Both the position numbers and the translations under genes were made by a program. A stretch of DNA of 64,000 nucleotides from Scytalidium lignicola (Eukaryota > Ascomycota > Leotiomycetes), in contig NCSJ02000005.1 of NCBI GenBank assembly GCA_002812745.2, forward strand, positions 62,001 through 126,000. The letters run 5' to 3'. Shown in pieces: positions 11,498 through 23,193 of this stretch. Position 1 is the stretch's first letter, and each line of letters opens with the position of its first letter. The notes beneath the pieces are model-generated. The model made no database searches. It was not told where the DNA came from and saw only the letters and a program-made list of their open reading frames with translations.

Positions 11498-13632
11498 AGG
11501 TGTCCATTCAAGTTTGTCTTAATTTATTACTATAATTAAATAACAGTCTCCTAGTTTTCCACAGTTGATTCGTCAGAGCCGGTCACGTTCATTCCTAACA
11601 GAAAGGGTCTGAAAAGGGGCCTCTGACCAAAAGTTGACCCACACCTGAGCAAGCCGGCCATCTTGAGCAGAGGCTGAGCAAAGGCTGAGCAAAGGCAACG
11701 CTAGATCATGTAAGTCTGTGAAACGGGTAATGTTGATATTCCGGTATAATAACAATAAAAGTTAAGCTTATTCTCTTTAATCACAAGATAATAACTGTAA
11801 ATTCTTACTACTTCCTGATCATATAAAATTAAGAAAATAAATATCTCTTGGTAAAGCTTTTTTTTTCTATGTTTCACAAGCTTGAAGAGTTTAACTATAT
11901 TTCTCACTGTAAATATTATACTATAAGTATTCTGTTAATCAGTAATATCAAGACCTATCATGTTATACTTTACTTTACACGTTAAGTGTAACATTCTTAC
12001 AGGGATCGTTAGGTTCACGTCTACTAAAGTACCCTACAGTAGACAAGGTAAAGGGCAGAATTGGCACGGATAGTTGTAGAATTGTTACTTTGAAATTTAG
12101 GTGTGCTAAAAATCAATTGAGTTGAGCACAAGGATCCTATCTACTAAGGAAACCCTTTTACCTATATAGTGAGTGCATGCCAAAGAATCCTTAAGGGACC
12201 TCTGGTTTCTGGAGTCCATGAAGCCGACTAGGCTCTATGGGCTTCATCACATGACCAGGGGTCCTGGGAGCCTGGTGCTCCGTGATCCCATCATTCCTGG
12301 GAGGAATCCTTGGAATAGAGTTCCTGGGACTAGTCCCGTCCTGAGAACTCTACAGTCCTAGGATTACGGTGATATAATAGAGTGTTATATTTTTCGAAAT
12401 CTATTTTTTGTAGTTATTTATAGTTATACCTTTAGGGGTATATTTGGATTATGTTCTTGTGTCATTTGTAGCCATAACCTAGCAGTATACTTAAGTTGTG
12501 TGTTTAAGAATATTTTTTAGATTATGTTTTTATGTCATCACAATTCCGTCCCTAGGATATAGTTGTCATTTATAATTTTATATTACAATTTGCTTAGAAT
12601 ATTAATAAATCATAATTAATTATTCTCCTTTCGTTATTGATTTATGTTATGCATATATTTGAGTCCAACATTGGTTTTTGGCTAGCCTTGCTGTTGTGAG
12701 GAGGTGAGGGCCTCCCTTTTGCCCGCTGCTGCCGAGAGGAAATACTTCGCCGCCCCCACTGGTCCCCGAAGCAAATGGCCTTCCCCGTTGTCATCCGAGT
12801 GGATGATCCCACGAGGCGACGAGTGCCTTGTCTTCGGCTCGTCCTAAGGTATCTCAAAGGTACTTCTCCATGCTGAGAAATGGATTTATCTACAATTTAT
12901 TACAAGAAAGTGAACCGTGAAATCAAAACTGGTAATCATGTCTAGAGTTTGTCCGTTAACAACACTTTAACATCCACAATCCCAAGACATCTATTTAATG
13001 AGTTTATCTAGGTAAATTTGCATGCTGATCTGTGAATTCAGCTGTTTGGGATGATCTTCCTAACAGCAAGTCTCAAGTGACTCTGGCCGCTTTTCATGCG
13101 AGGCTGACAGTTCCCAGTCAACGGCGTTCCAAAGGATTGCGCGTGGGGAGTCTTTGATAAGGATGGAAAGAAAAGCAGTCTAGGAGTGTCCAGTTCACGG
13201 ATCAGCGTTTTGAAGGTTTAGATAGCATACCTTGAGCACTAGATTTGCTAGAACGGAGAGGGTCTTGGAGCAAGGTTGTTGTTGTTGCTCTAGGGAATAA
13301 TGACGGTGAAGAAGTGATGAGTAAAATGAAATCGAACTAGACCAGAAATCTGGGAATTCTGTCTATAGCAGCTACTCCTTCCTCCGCTTCTATGATATTT
13401 ACATGCTTTATTTGTATAATACCACAACTAGTCCATTATTGAATTAGATAAAATTCTGAATATTGGTAGTAATCCATCTTTAATCAAACGGTACCTTAGA
13501 ATTGCTCTTGAGTTTCGGCTCTGTCCAGGGTTATCCTACGTCTCTCCAAGTTCCATCTCGTCGGTGAATGGGCTGTTCGAGAATGTGTTCGAAATGCCGA
13601 GACAAACGGAAAGGACACCTCGAAACAGCCTC

Positions 13633-16600
13633 TCACAAGTCTAATCCTGACTGATGTCTGTGGAATATCTGCAATGCATTTCCCATAACGCCACAAAGAG
13701 GCCACCTATTAGAGGCATAAAGGACTCGTGAGCCCTCCTGAATAAATCGACATACACCATCTGAGCCCAAAATACTACCTACACCAGCCAGGTAAGGCCG
13801 CATCCTCGCGCCATCTTCTACCCAGGACTGTTCAACTTCTCTGCTAAGATGTTGATCAAGACGGACTGTGGAAGTGGTAATATGTCCAGATCCATTGTCA
13901 ACACCCTGACTACTGAGACTCGGATGTAGCCCTGCAATTTCACCATAGATCCAGAGGCTCATACAAGCTACCAACATTGCACGGCCCTCGTAGTACCCGT
14001 GCATGTTTGAGTGTCGAATGTCAGCGAAAACTCGACTTGCGTGGAGAGTAACTTGTCGAGCTTCTCTGCCGCGTTGTTGGACCCAAACTCTGAGCCGATT
14101 CCGACAATGAGATATGTCAAGACTAGTGACTCGATAGCCACCATAACAGAAGAGCTCCCCCAGCGGTATGCCAAGAACAATCCCGATCGTATGATAGTGA
14201 TGCAGGACTGCAGACTTTAGGGAAGACAATCTAAGCACCTCCTCATTTTCAGGACATAGAATTTGCAGATATTCCATGGCCTTACGGTTGCCTGTGATGA
14301 TATCTGGTTCTGATTCTGTCTCTGAGCCATGCCGCGGAGTTTCATGTATGACATCGGATTGAAAGTAAAACCCTTCTTGAATACTATTTCGGAGTTCGAG
14401 TGCACTTCTGAAGACACCCAGTACTACCAGAAGAATGGCAAAATCGCCAAGACCATGCCGGCGAGTTTTGGTTCTGTAGAGATGTTTCAACTCCTGTCGG
14501 ATGCTCAAGGGTAGATAGATGCCTTTGCAAACATTGTTAGTGATTGATTGCATGAAGGAGATTAATATAATAGCTTCTAAGGGGAAACTCACTATTCTGT
14601 TTCGAATATGCAGCCCAGGAAGCGGCCGTAGGAGCATGCCACAGGCTTTCAGGGCTTGGCAGACGCACCCGGAGTAAATCAGTAGGAAGAATTGGTGGCA
14701 GATCAAAAAACAACATATATTGACTGTCAACGAGCTGATGGTAGAATATTAATTAGCCAGATCAGCTCGACTGCAGACGTAGTTTCATGAGAGCTCTGTA
14801 TTAGACTTACCCATAGCGCATATGCTAATCGGCGCATACTCTCTCTCTGTATCCATGATATCCATGACTCTATGCACGGCTGTTGCAGGTTTGATATATC
14901 CACATGTCGCCCAGACTCATTGAAGCAGTTTACTTGCCGGCATATCGAGGCGAGAAGACTTCTCATGGATTGAGCTGACGCTATCAGTCTCAAGTCTTTG
15001 GAAAACTGCATGCCTATTTGATTCAGTAATCCCGCCTGGGCCAACCATGGTTCGCATGTGGAGCTATAATCCTCCTCGATCTAAATCATCTACATGAGAT
15101 TCTCATTCCATTGAAGTCCGCGTGCCGTAGACAAACTGGATGGTGATCTACACATACCGTGGCATAAAAGGCTCGACGAACAAACTCTTGCAGGAGATCC
15201 ACGCATTCTACTGCAGCTGAGATTTGCGAGAAACGACATCCCATTGCTATTACCGCCAGGACTAATAGCCAATGTTCAATAGCGGGATCGAAACTTGGCT
15301 GGTGAAGGAATGGAAAGAGCGGATTGAACTCCTCGAAGAAAAGCTGCATAAAGGCGTTGCAGGCAGCGAGAGAGGGAAAGTTTCCTGTTGCAAATTGCGT
15401 GTACTGATCATGGGTTTTGTTGAATTTTTTGAACTTTGCAGCGATTTGATCGTAGGTTTGCTGTGGTAAAGGTCTTACATGGGCCAGATTTTCTGGCTCC
15501 CAGATGTGATTACCGCCCTCAGAAGTCAGTACTGGTGAAAAGGCGCCCATAAGTGGAGGATAATGAGCCTTTTCAACTCTAGTACTTGAAATTCTCGAGT
15601 CTCGACCCGTAGCATTGGTCTGGACGTTTCCGGCCGGATTACGTAGGTGATGTCGGTGAGCAAATATCTTCTGCAAGTAATCACCAAACCGTAAACGCTG
15701 TCCCTCTTGCGGTTCTGGACTAGATCTCGCTTCAAGAAAGCTCGGGATGGGCGCATCCGACACACTATGGTCAAGATCAGGTTCTGAAAGAGATGTTTCA
15801 ATCTGGAGAAGCTGAGCATGCTCCGGAGATGCAAGGAACCCAAAGTCGGCGAATGGTCCCTGGTAAAGCGGAGTTAAGTACTGAAGATCATCCCAAAAAG
15901 CCATTTCTTGCGCAGTTGTACAGAAAGGATAGAAATCGGACAGTTGATCAACAGCCGTATGCCCCAGAACGGAGCTATTGAGTCGCTCTCCAGCTTGTTT
16001 CAAGACGGTCGAGGATGCCGAGACCGACATGGCGTCTGGAGAGTTTTCTAAACTGGGAACTGACTCATACACGCTTCTAGCTGTGATGAAATCCGGCTCT
16101 GAAATTGCGTTGCCAGCTAGTGGAACGGTTGGAAAATTGAGAGAGCTGTTGTTTTCCTCATCATATGCGGCCGGTCGAAGCGGTTGCGAGGTGACGGTTT
16201 CTTGGGCCTCAGGAAGAGCATCCATGGCCAGATGAGAGATTTGCTGTTGAGTTTCGAGTAGCTGTGGCATACTTGGTCGCTATGAATACTTATTAGAGAG
16301 ACATAATATCATTCAACAGGCTTCGCCCTAGTCTGATTATTCGCTCACCTTTGCAGTGGAGGACCCCGACAAGTCATACCAGCATATGTGGTTCTTTGAC
16401 TGACAGCGGCTGCATGGATTCTTGCCATCGCAGCGCAACTTGGATTGAGAGCAAGCCCAGCAGGCGTGCTTGATCCTGCGCTTCGAGCCTGTAAGTGACA
16501 GGCGTTGGTCGTGGGGTTTATCATGCACGTTCAGATGCCGTTGCAGTGTATCTCTGAGGTTGAGCGAGAAAAATTCAGCATTTGTACATGGAAACAAGTC

Positions 16601-16751
16601 ACCAAGCAGGAAGATCTCACCTTCGTAAGAATCCAAGTTCGCACCGAGGACAGGCAAATGGACGGTGACCGAGGTGACGCAGCTTGTGCCTGGAGAGATG
16701 TTCGGCACGTTGAAATCCAACACCGCACGCATCACAGGTATGGCGAGCCAT
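13633..16751 (-). CDS. Composite C2H2 x2 + Zn2Cys6 transcription factor
   Basis: Six exons (16751-16621, 16553-16349, 16279-15158, 15080-14811, 14734-14593, 14522-13633) splice in phase to 919 residues. The first 60 residues hold two C2H2 fingers: CDACGVGF...HLSRHKLRH, then CPRCELGF...LQRHLNVH. The second finger is split by intron 1 at FLRR. A binuclear cluster follows at once: CWACSQSKLRCDG, then CSRC and a final Cys in HIC. The C-terminal two thirds is a fungal-specific domain (FPLFPFLHQPSF, RESMRRLAYALW, FFDLPPILPTDLL). This two-finger plus zinc-cluster layout occurs in a known subset of fungal regulators. Exon 1 is easily mis-framed: another frame is open across it but lacks the fingers. 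It lies beside the CocE stump and may have governed it. Confidence 0.9.
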
Positions 16752-17572
16752 AGCTACTACAGTCACAGTCGTAACAGGCAGGGGCCAGTAAGCATGGTCT
16801 AGGAGCCACCCCCTTTGATACTTTTATATCAGTTGAAATGCCTGATGAGTGAACGGGCACAAGGAAGTCGCTGTAGTGCGGTGTGCGGTTATAAAGGAGA
16901 TGACTTCCTATTGGCTTTTCAGATAAGCAGGACTTATGCCCCTCTCCCAGCCAGACCACACCGGCTTACACAGCACCCTGTTATATCTGCACCGGAGAGT
17001 GTTATATCTACACCAGAGAGTTAAGACTTAGGGAGTTAAATACTGATGGCATAGATATAGAAGCTCGGAGCTAAGGATGAGAATAATGCTACTATTTTTG
17101 GGTATGAGGAAGATACGACTCAGACGCACGTCTTACTGACGGTATGACCTCGCAACGATCACCTTGGCCAGGCTCATATTGAATCATCCAAAAGTTATTG
17201 TGGTAATGGCTCTCAGAAATAATACAGCACTAAATTTTTATAACATCATTTTTAATTTTATTATTTTTGGTGGATGGACAACATTAGAGGGGGGCTTCTA
17301 GCAAAGAATCAAAGTTCTCGAAATAAAAACCCCGGTGAACATGACCATTTTAGTCTCTTGAGCCGAATTGATACGCATTCTATCCTAATGAGGTTTGACT
17401 AGGCAACACTAGACAATAGGTAAAACTACATAATTCTCATACTTAGGACCAATGTGGATCGTATTTGTTCCACCTGATTCCCTGAGCGGGCGTATTCATT
17501 GCATTTGCGATAGTCTCTGGAAGAAGAAATTCTCAGCTTCAGGAGCGGCATGGCTGCGAAAAGGTGATAACC
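16752..17572. other. Intergenic, TF promoter and lost hydrolase body
   Basis: Upstream region of the composite regulator. It is also where the rest of the hydrolase beginning at 17773 should be, but only scattered short open stretches remain, for example one ending KYDPHW near 17450. Two imperfect TATATCT-CACC-GAGAGT repeats lie near 16981-17022. Confidence 0.45.
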
Positions 17573-17773
17573 TTACATGTCTTTACCATAGGGCGACGAA
17601 GTCATGAGAACCGGCCATCTCGGACCCCCGGTGCGAGGCAGATACACATTGAGACGAATCCTGGCGCCGTCGTTCAGCTCGACTTCTTCGTTGATGCGCG
17701 CAATATAGCGACTGTCGCTTTCGTCTATGGTCAACAGCGAGCCGAGTGGTTGTAAGGAAGGAATGTAGACCAT
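17573..17773 (-). pseudogene. 5' stump of a CocE/NonD-type hydrolase
   Basis: Starting at ATG 17773, the frame gives VELNDGARIRLNVYLP, then PVLMTSSPYGKDM and a stop. This is the N-terminal strand pattern of the X-Pro dipeptidyl-peptidase (S15)/CocE acyl-hydrolase family, whose members are about 550 residues. A possible GTAAGG donor overlaps the stop, but the next gene begins only 0.8 kb away and no GxSxG serine, Asp or His region is found. I therefore call it a truncated remnant. It may be an ancestral member of the neighbouring catabolic group. Confidence 0.6.
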
Positions 17774-18075
17774 TTTGAGAAGTTTTTTGAAGCGGTTTTT
17801 GTTTGCTGTGTGATGGGAAGATTGGGAAGATTTTGTACCAACTCGTCCTATATGACCACCGAAACACTCCCATCACACACCACTTATATAGCCACTTCAA
17901 CTCATACGTGCTCGTTCATACCGTAGCTACGCCAACAACAATTCACGAGAGATCTGCTGGACCCCGCAAACCTTGTTCCCCGCGTGGGGTAGAAGATGGG
18001 GCCGACGATGTCCACCTCTGCAAAGAAGCCGAGCGGCTGGTTTTTGCCTCCATTCACGCACACGCAGAGTGAGGT

Positions 18076-20405
18076 GAGGATTGGCGCAAAACAACAGCTG
18101 TACCACTACCTCATGCTTGTACTGAACTGCCTTGATTAACATCATCCTTCCAAATCGGTTCTCTGCCTCGACATTTGCACTACTCTCCAATAACAATTAT
18201 AGTACTTCTTCATGCTTATGCTAAGCTTCTTTGATCAACGCTATCCTTTCATATCCATACTTTGCTTTGATATTCGCCTTATTCTCTAACAATAACTACA
18301 TTACCACCTCATGCCCTGCTTTAATCACTTTGAGCAACGTCGTGTCTTCAAATTGGTTTTTTACCTCGATATCTATGTTATTCTGCAATAACAATCATAC
18401 TATTACTTCATACTTATACTAAGTAACTTTAATCAACACTATCCCTCCATATCTATGCTTTGCTTCAATATTTGCTCTATTCTTCAACAACATCTGCATT
18501 ATTACCTTATGCCCTCTCTTAGCCGCCTCTATCAACACTGTCCTTTCATATCTGTCCTCTGCCTCGGTATCTGCGTTGTTCTCCAACAATAACCGTACTA
18601 CTGCTTCATGCTTATACTGAGCTGCTTTGATCAACGCTGTCCCTTTAAATCTATCCTTTGCCTTGATATCCGCGCCACTCTCCAACAACAGTTGCACTAC
18701 CGCCTCATGCCCGCCTTTAGCCGCCCACATCAGCGCTGTCATTCCATTGCTGTCCTTCTGATTCACATAAAAAAATCTTTTTATCTTATTTATGAAACCC
18801 TTCTTAAGAAATATATTTTCGGCAAGCGGCAGGATGCCAAAACACGAAGCTAAACGCAATAGTGTGAATGACTTAGGTAGATCACCGAGCCGTTTCATAG
18901 CCCAATATGTCTTTAGCCAAGACTCACGAATTCGAGACATCTTCTGATAAAAGGGGAGTGACAAATCAAAAATATCTTCCGAACAAGCTAAAGATCTTGC
19001 ATGTTCATGCCAATGAAGTACAGCATACGATAGAAATGGGAAGGCTTTTAAATGCGCGGTATCCTCGTGATAGACCTTTTCATTTTTGAGAGCACCATTC
19101 TGCAGATAATCAAAACATATTCTTGCAATCTCGAGGTTCCCAGCATATTCTTTGATACGGAAAGATTCGAGAACATCATTTGAATCACGGGTTTTACGTA
19201 AAAGATAATCCTTAGCCGATTGGTGAATAAGGCCAACTTCGCCTTCGTCTTCTTTGATCGTTAGGAAGTATCCGCAGTATGATACTTGGTCTCTTATCAC
19301 TTCATCCCGACTAAAGCCAATGACAGGTTTGACGTCAATAGCAACACTCAGCTCCGAGAGAGTCAAGGGGCGAATAGCCATAACCACCCAGAGAAGTATC
19401 CTCGCGGCAANTTTTTTGTCGATCGAGACTAATTTTGGAGAAGCATACGGGCATACAGCTCGTCTAGACCTGCTGGAAGAAGATCCAAAGCCTTTTCGAC
19501 TTCTGTTGCTTTGTATTTTTTTAGCTCTTGAGCTGCAATCCCTATCCAAAGGAATGTCCCTTGCGCACGGTCTTGGAACACCTTTTCTACATGTACACGC
19601 AATGGCTCTGGATATTGCCTGTGTATAGAGAGCTCGTTAATTTTGTCCCCGATAAATCGATGGATATCATCATTGACTTCCTTGTCTACATCTAGGTCCA
19701 GTTGTATGTGAGAGAAATTTGATAGTATGTCTGGTATGCAGTCTGGATAATCACGGCTGACAATAATCAAACTGAGATAGCAGGTTGAAGACTCACTGAG
19801 CCCTGTTGAGAAAAGAGCCTTGAACTTCTTTAGAAGCACTACTAATGAAGCTTCATCGCATCCATCGAGGCCATCTAAGATGCAGTATACAATACCAACG
19901 ACAGGATCCCGAAGCATAGTCTCGAAGATCCTCCAGAGCGTTTCGAATGACGAAGCAGTGAACAGAGATTTGTTTTGAATTTTGAAGCTTGGTAAGATAT
20001 GATCGATCAATTTTGGCCGAAGTTGTAAAAGCTGGAAAATCATCCCTCTGATGATAGCAACAGCTGAATTACGCTTTTCATCCTTGTTGTCGCAGAAGTA
20101 TTGTATGAACAAGATATCTTTTGAATCCTTCGCAGTTCGCTCAAGCTCTTCAGCGAGGAAAATTGTGAGCATAGTTTTGCCTCTGCCGGGGCCACCGGAC
20201 AACCTTAGTAGCTGCGAATGAGAATGAATCCACGAATTATAAAGCTTATTAGTCTTGATCCATTCGCATGTGCCGTTGACTCTTGGCCCTTTTGTCTGTA
20301 CGAGCTTCTCTCGGTCGTCCCTTGGGTACGTCAGGAATAGCGCAGTTAAGCAAGCCCGAGCTGCATCTTCTTGCTCTTCTGAGCTTTCTATCCATGCATG
20401 TTCTT
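18076..20405 (-). pseudogene. NACHT-ankyrin NLR-like gene, degenerate
   Basis: Fungal STAND proteins of this kind act in non-self recognition. A long open frame from about 20387 encodes VNGTCEWI, then the Walker A LSGGPGRGKTM, a Walker B CILDGLDGCDE, a winged-helix-like region (ILLWVVMAIRPLTLSEL) and at least three ankyrin repeats of the type GHEAVVQLLLESGADIKAKDR. Breaks: no ATG or effector domain is found upstream of 20387, where a TACTAAT branch point and TAG acceptor suggest a lost 5' exon. The frame shifts by one base in an A run at about 19440, and an N interrupts 19411. In the ankyrin tail, stops at 18419, 18395, 18296, 18221 and 18197 interrupt an otherwise continuous repeat frame to 18076. 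These replace Gln or Arg codons, as expected from C-to-T change. Probably dead. Confidence 0.8.
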
Positions 20406-21747
20406 AATTAGTATCATTCTAATGGCAGACTGACAAAGCAACATATAAGAAGCTCTGGTTAGATGTTTAGGCTATGAGAAATTAGACCATATGGTTACGA
20501 TCGGCATCTAAAGATAAGGCTATAAGTAATAATGTGACTTACTCGTCGAGCTCAAATGAGGCCGTCAAGCGGCAAGTGACGATTGCTTAAGAACTAGGCT
20601 TGAATATCGATCAGTGAGTTGAAAGAGTTATCTACTCTTGTGGATAGTTGAGAATATCGAGAATGTTGAGAATGTTGAGAACCAACGTGAAGAAATTTAC
20701 TTATACGTACAGAGAGCATCACGACGAGGCTGGCGCTTAGATGTGTCAGATATTTGCTACATTATTTCTGGTACCTTACGTACCCTGTACATCTTGGCGT
20801 TGCGACTTTTTTACCCTAGGCACAACACTGTGTTGCTTGACTGTTTTGGATACAGGGAAAATATAAATGGACAAACGCCTGCCAGACATGGTTGGCCTCG
20901 TAGGAAAGATCTGGAGGTTTGTCAACTTGCGGGGCATAGCATATAATGGAAATGGCGGAAAACTGGGTGGACAGACTGCAATTACAACTAAAGCTTCGCA
21001 CGAATCGAGCCAATTCCGAAACTTCATTCGATTGGAAACTCCGAACAGAAGGGTGTATAAAATTTGTTTGGATTTATCATCGAAATTGATTTACAATTAT
21101 TCTGTTATGAGATCAGAACACAGTGAGCAATACTATCGCATATAAATTGTATGGCACAGAGTTAAAAGAACTTGCTACAATAGGCGAAGGGATAAGATGC
21201 GCAAAATGCACAAACTGCCTTTTACTGTGTGCTTGCGTATATTGTATCTTTTTAACACAAATATTACTCTTACGTTCTAACTAAAATCAATCACAATATA
21301 TCTACAGCATTTAATTGTTGAAATTAACACTAAAATGAAGACAGAACTAAGGACCACCCCCGACATTCCTATTTATCGTAACACACCGGTACTTATAACG
21401 CACTAGCAAGGGTAAATCTATCAGGAAAACATCTTTTCAAGGAATTTCAGCATATCGATACGTTGCCTAGATTGTTAGATTACACTAGAAAGTGCTACGT
21501 GTATAAGTGAAACCTTTATATATTGCGCTGTCGGGCCGCCGGGCCAACGAAGCTACCCAATTCACTTCTATCCGCAGCCGGCTCTTTAACAATATATCCA
21601 TACAGATAATTCCCAGCGTCATGGAACTTAACGTATGTTACATGCCAACCCCCTTGCCTATAAATATGACCAATGCTGCTGAGAACTTCCAAGGCAACAC
21701 GTTTACTGTTGCTTCTTTTCTAAGTGCTTGGACGCTCTCTTGCAGTC
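20406..21747. other. Intergenic: upstream region of the GH7 gene
   Basis: About 1.3 kb without a recognised gene. It contains a 9-bp tandem repeat (GAGAATGTT-type, about four units, 20647-20682) and the TATA box of the cellulase gene at 21659. Confidence 0.5.
21659..21666 (+). promoter_or_regulatory. TATA box of the GH7 gene
   Basis: TATAAATA lies 82-89 bp upstream of the cellulase ATG, a normal distance for a strong, inducible fungal promoter with a short 5' leader. Confidence 0.6.
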
Positions 21748-23193
21748 ATGGCTCATAGGCTTATTATTACTTTTACAGTTCTGATTGCTGTCCTTCCCCT
21801 GATTACCGCCCAGCAGATAGGTACTGACACCCCCGAGGTTCATCCCAAGCTTCCTACTTGGAAATGCACCACTGCTGGGGGCTGTGTGCAGCAAGATACC
21901 TCGGTCGTTTTGGACTGGAACTATCGCTGGATCCATACTGTTAACGGGTCGACATCTTGTACAACTTCTAGCGGCGTTAACCATTCGCTATGCCCCAACG
22001 AAGAAACATGCGCTCAGAACTGTGCTATTGAGGGTGTCGACTACTCCAGCAGTGGTATCTCCACGTCTGGCGATGCCCTGACACTTCACCAGTTCGTTCA
22101 AAACAATGGGGCACTCAGTAGTGCATCCCCGCGTGTCTACCTACTTGGTCCGGACGGTGATTATGAGATGCTCCAACTCCTCAACCAGGAGCTGCGATTT
22201 GACGTCGACGTCTCGACGCTCGTCTGCGGCGAGAATGGTGCGTTGTATCTCTCGGAGATGGACGCCTCAGGTGGTCGCAGCCAGTATAACCCAAGCGGTG
22301 CCAACTACGGCTCTGGATACTGCGATGCGCAATGCCCGGTGCAAAACTGGTACAACGGCACTCTCAACACCAACGGCCAGGGCTATTGCTGCAACGAGAT
22401 GGACATCTGGGAAGCCAATGCCAATGCCACTGCGCTGACACCTCATCCGTGTGAGGGGAATACCTGCGACCCGTCGGGCTGTGGTTTTAACCCCTACGCC
22501 ATGGGAGCCCACAGCTACTACGGCAACAATGGTGTCGTCAACACTCTTGAGCCATTCACGGTCATCACCCAGTTCTATACTAATGATAATACCTCGACCG
22601 GTACTTTGACTGAAATCCGCCGCCTCTACATCCAGGACGGCCAAGTGATCCAGAACGCCGTGTCGTCGTCCGGTCTCGACTCCATCACGGCGTCGTGGTG
22701 CTCATCGTCCGACAGTACTGCTGCAAGCCTTGGTGGTTTGACTACTATGGGTGAGTCGCTAGGTCGTGGTGTGGTTCTCATCCTTAGTATCTGGAATGAC
22801 GGCGGGCAATTCATGAACTGGCTAGACAGTGGCAGCTCTGGTCCCTGCAGCAGCACGGCCGGCAATCCAGCAACCATCCAAGCCCAGACGCCAGAAACTT
22901 ATACTACTTTTTCGAACATCAGGTGGGGAGACATTGGTTCAACCTTTCAGAATGGTGGTGGCTCGTCGTCGTCGTCGTCAACAACCTCAACCACAACCAC
23001 CAGCAGTTCAACCACCTCTATTCGTCCCACGACAACAACCACCACAAGCCATACAACCACCACGACCAGTCCAGTTGGCCCAATTCAGACTCATTGGGGC
23101 CAATGTGGAGGGAGGGGCTACACAGGCCCCATGGTGTGTGCTTCACCGTGGATTTGTGAATACGAGAACCCGTGGTATTCGCAATGCCTGTAG
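21748..23193 (+). CDS. GH7 endoglucanase with C-terminal CBM1
   Basis: Secreted endo-1,4-beta-glucanase (Cel7B type) that cuts cellulose with retention of configuration. One exon, 481 residues from ATG 21748; the frame is open 24 nt further up but without an ATG. Residues 1-21 form a signal peptide ending in ITAQ. The catalytic domain carries [11 protein letters not shown], holding the nucleophile Glu, the assisting Asp and the acid/base Glu. Downstream sequence ([31 protein letters not shown]) matches the endoglucanase rather than the cellobiohydrolase branch. A Ser/Thr linker of about 55 residues joins a CBM1 ([13 protein letters not shown]...NPWYSQCL) with its cysteines and flat-face aromatics present. 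No break is visible. It points to growth on plant cell wall. Confidence 0.96.
   Translation: MAHRLIITFTVLIAVLPLITAQQIGTDTPEVHPKLPTWKCTTAGGCVQQDTSVVLDWNYRWIHTVNGSTSCTTSSGVNHSLCPNEETCAQNCAIEGVDYSSSGISTSGDALTLHQFVQNNGALSSASPRVYLLGPDGDYEMLQLLNQELRFDVDVSTLVCGENGALYLSEMDASGGRSQYNPSGANYGSGYCDAQCPVQNWYNGTLNTNGQGYCCNEMDIWEANANATALTPHPCEGNTCDPSGCGFNPYAMGAHSYYGNNGVVNTLEPFTVITQFYTNDNTSTGTLTEIRRLYIQDGQVIQNAVSSSGLDSITASWCSSSDSTAASLGGLTTMGESLGRGVVLILSIWNDGGQFMNWLDSGSSGPCSSTAGNPATIQAQTPETYTTFSNIRWGDIGSTFQNGGGSSSSSSTTSTTTTSSSTTSIRPTTTTTTSHTTTTTSPVGPIQTHWGQCGGRGYTGPMVCASPWICEYENPWYSQCL

Larger units (their letters stand above)
10465..13632. other. 3.2 kb AT-rich intergenic region with GC islands
   Basis: No protein gene is recognised. 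It contains the interrupted tRNA-Lys at 11379-11497, a transposon-end-like motif at 11268-11313, short direct repeats of GCTGAGCAAAG at about 11670-11697, and two isolated GC-rich islands (about 12170-12365 and 12690-12850) in otherwise very AT-rich DNA. This bimodal composition is what RIP-degraded repeats look like, but no element family was identified. Confidence 0.5.

Noticed and set aside
12642..12857. Open frame in a GC-rich island
   Set aside because: Arg/Ser-rich with no domain; more likely a repeat fragment than a gene.
13020..13480. Possible small gene upstream of the composite regulator's 3' end
   Set aside because: Splice-like signals exist on the minus strand, but no frame gives a coherent protein.
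16337..16735. Alternative N-terminus of the composite regulator in a second frame
   Set aside because: It lacks both zinc fingers; the frame from 16751 with an intron at 16554-16620 gives perfect C2H2 motifs.
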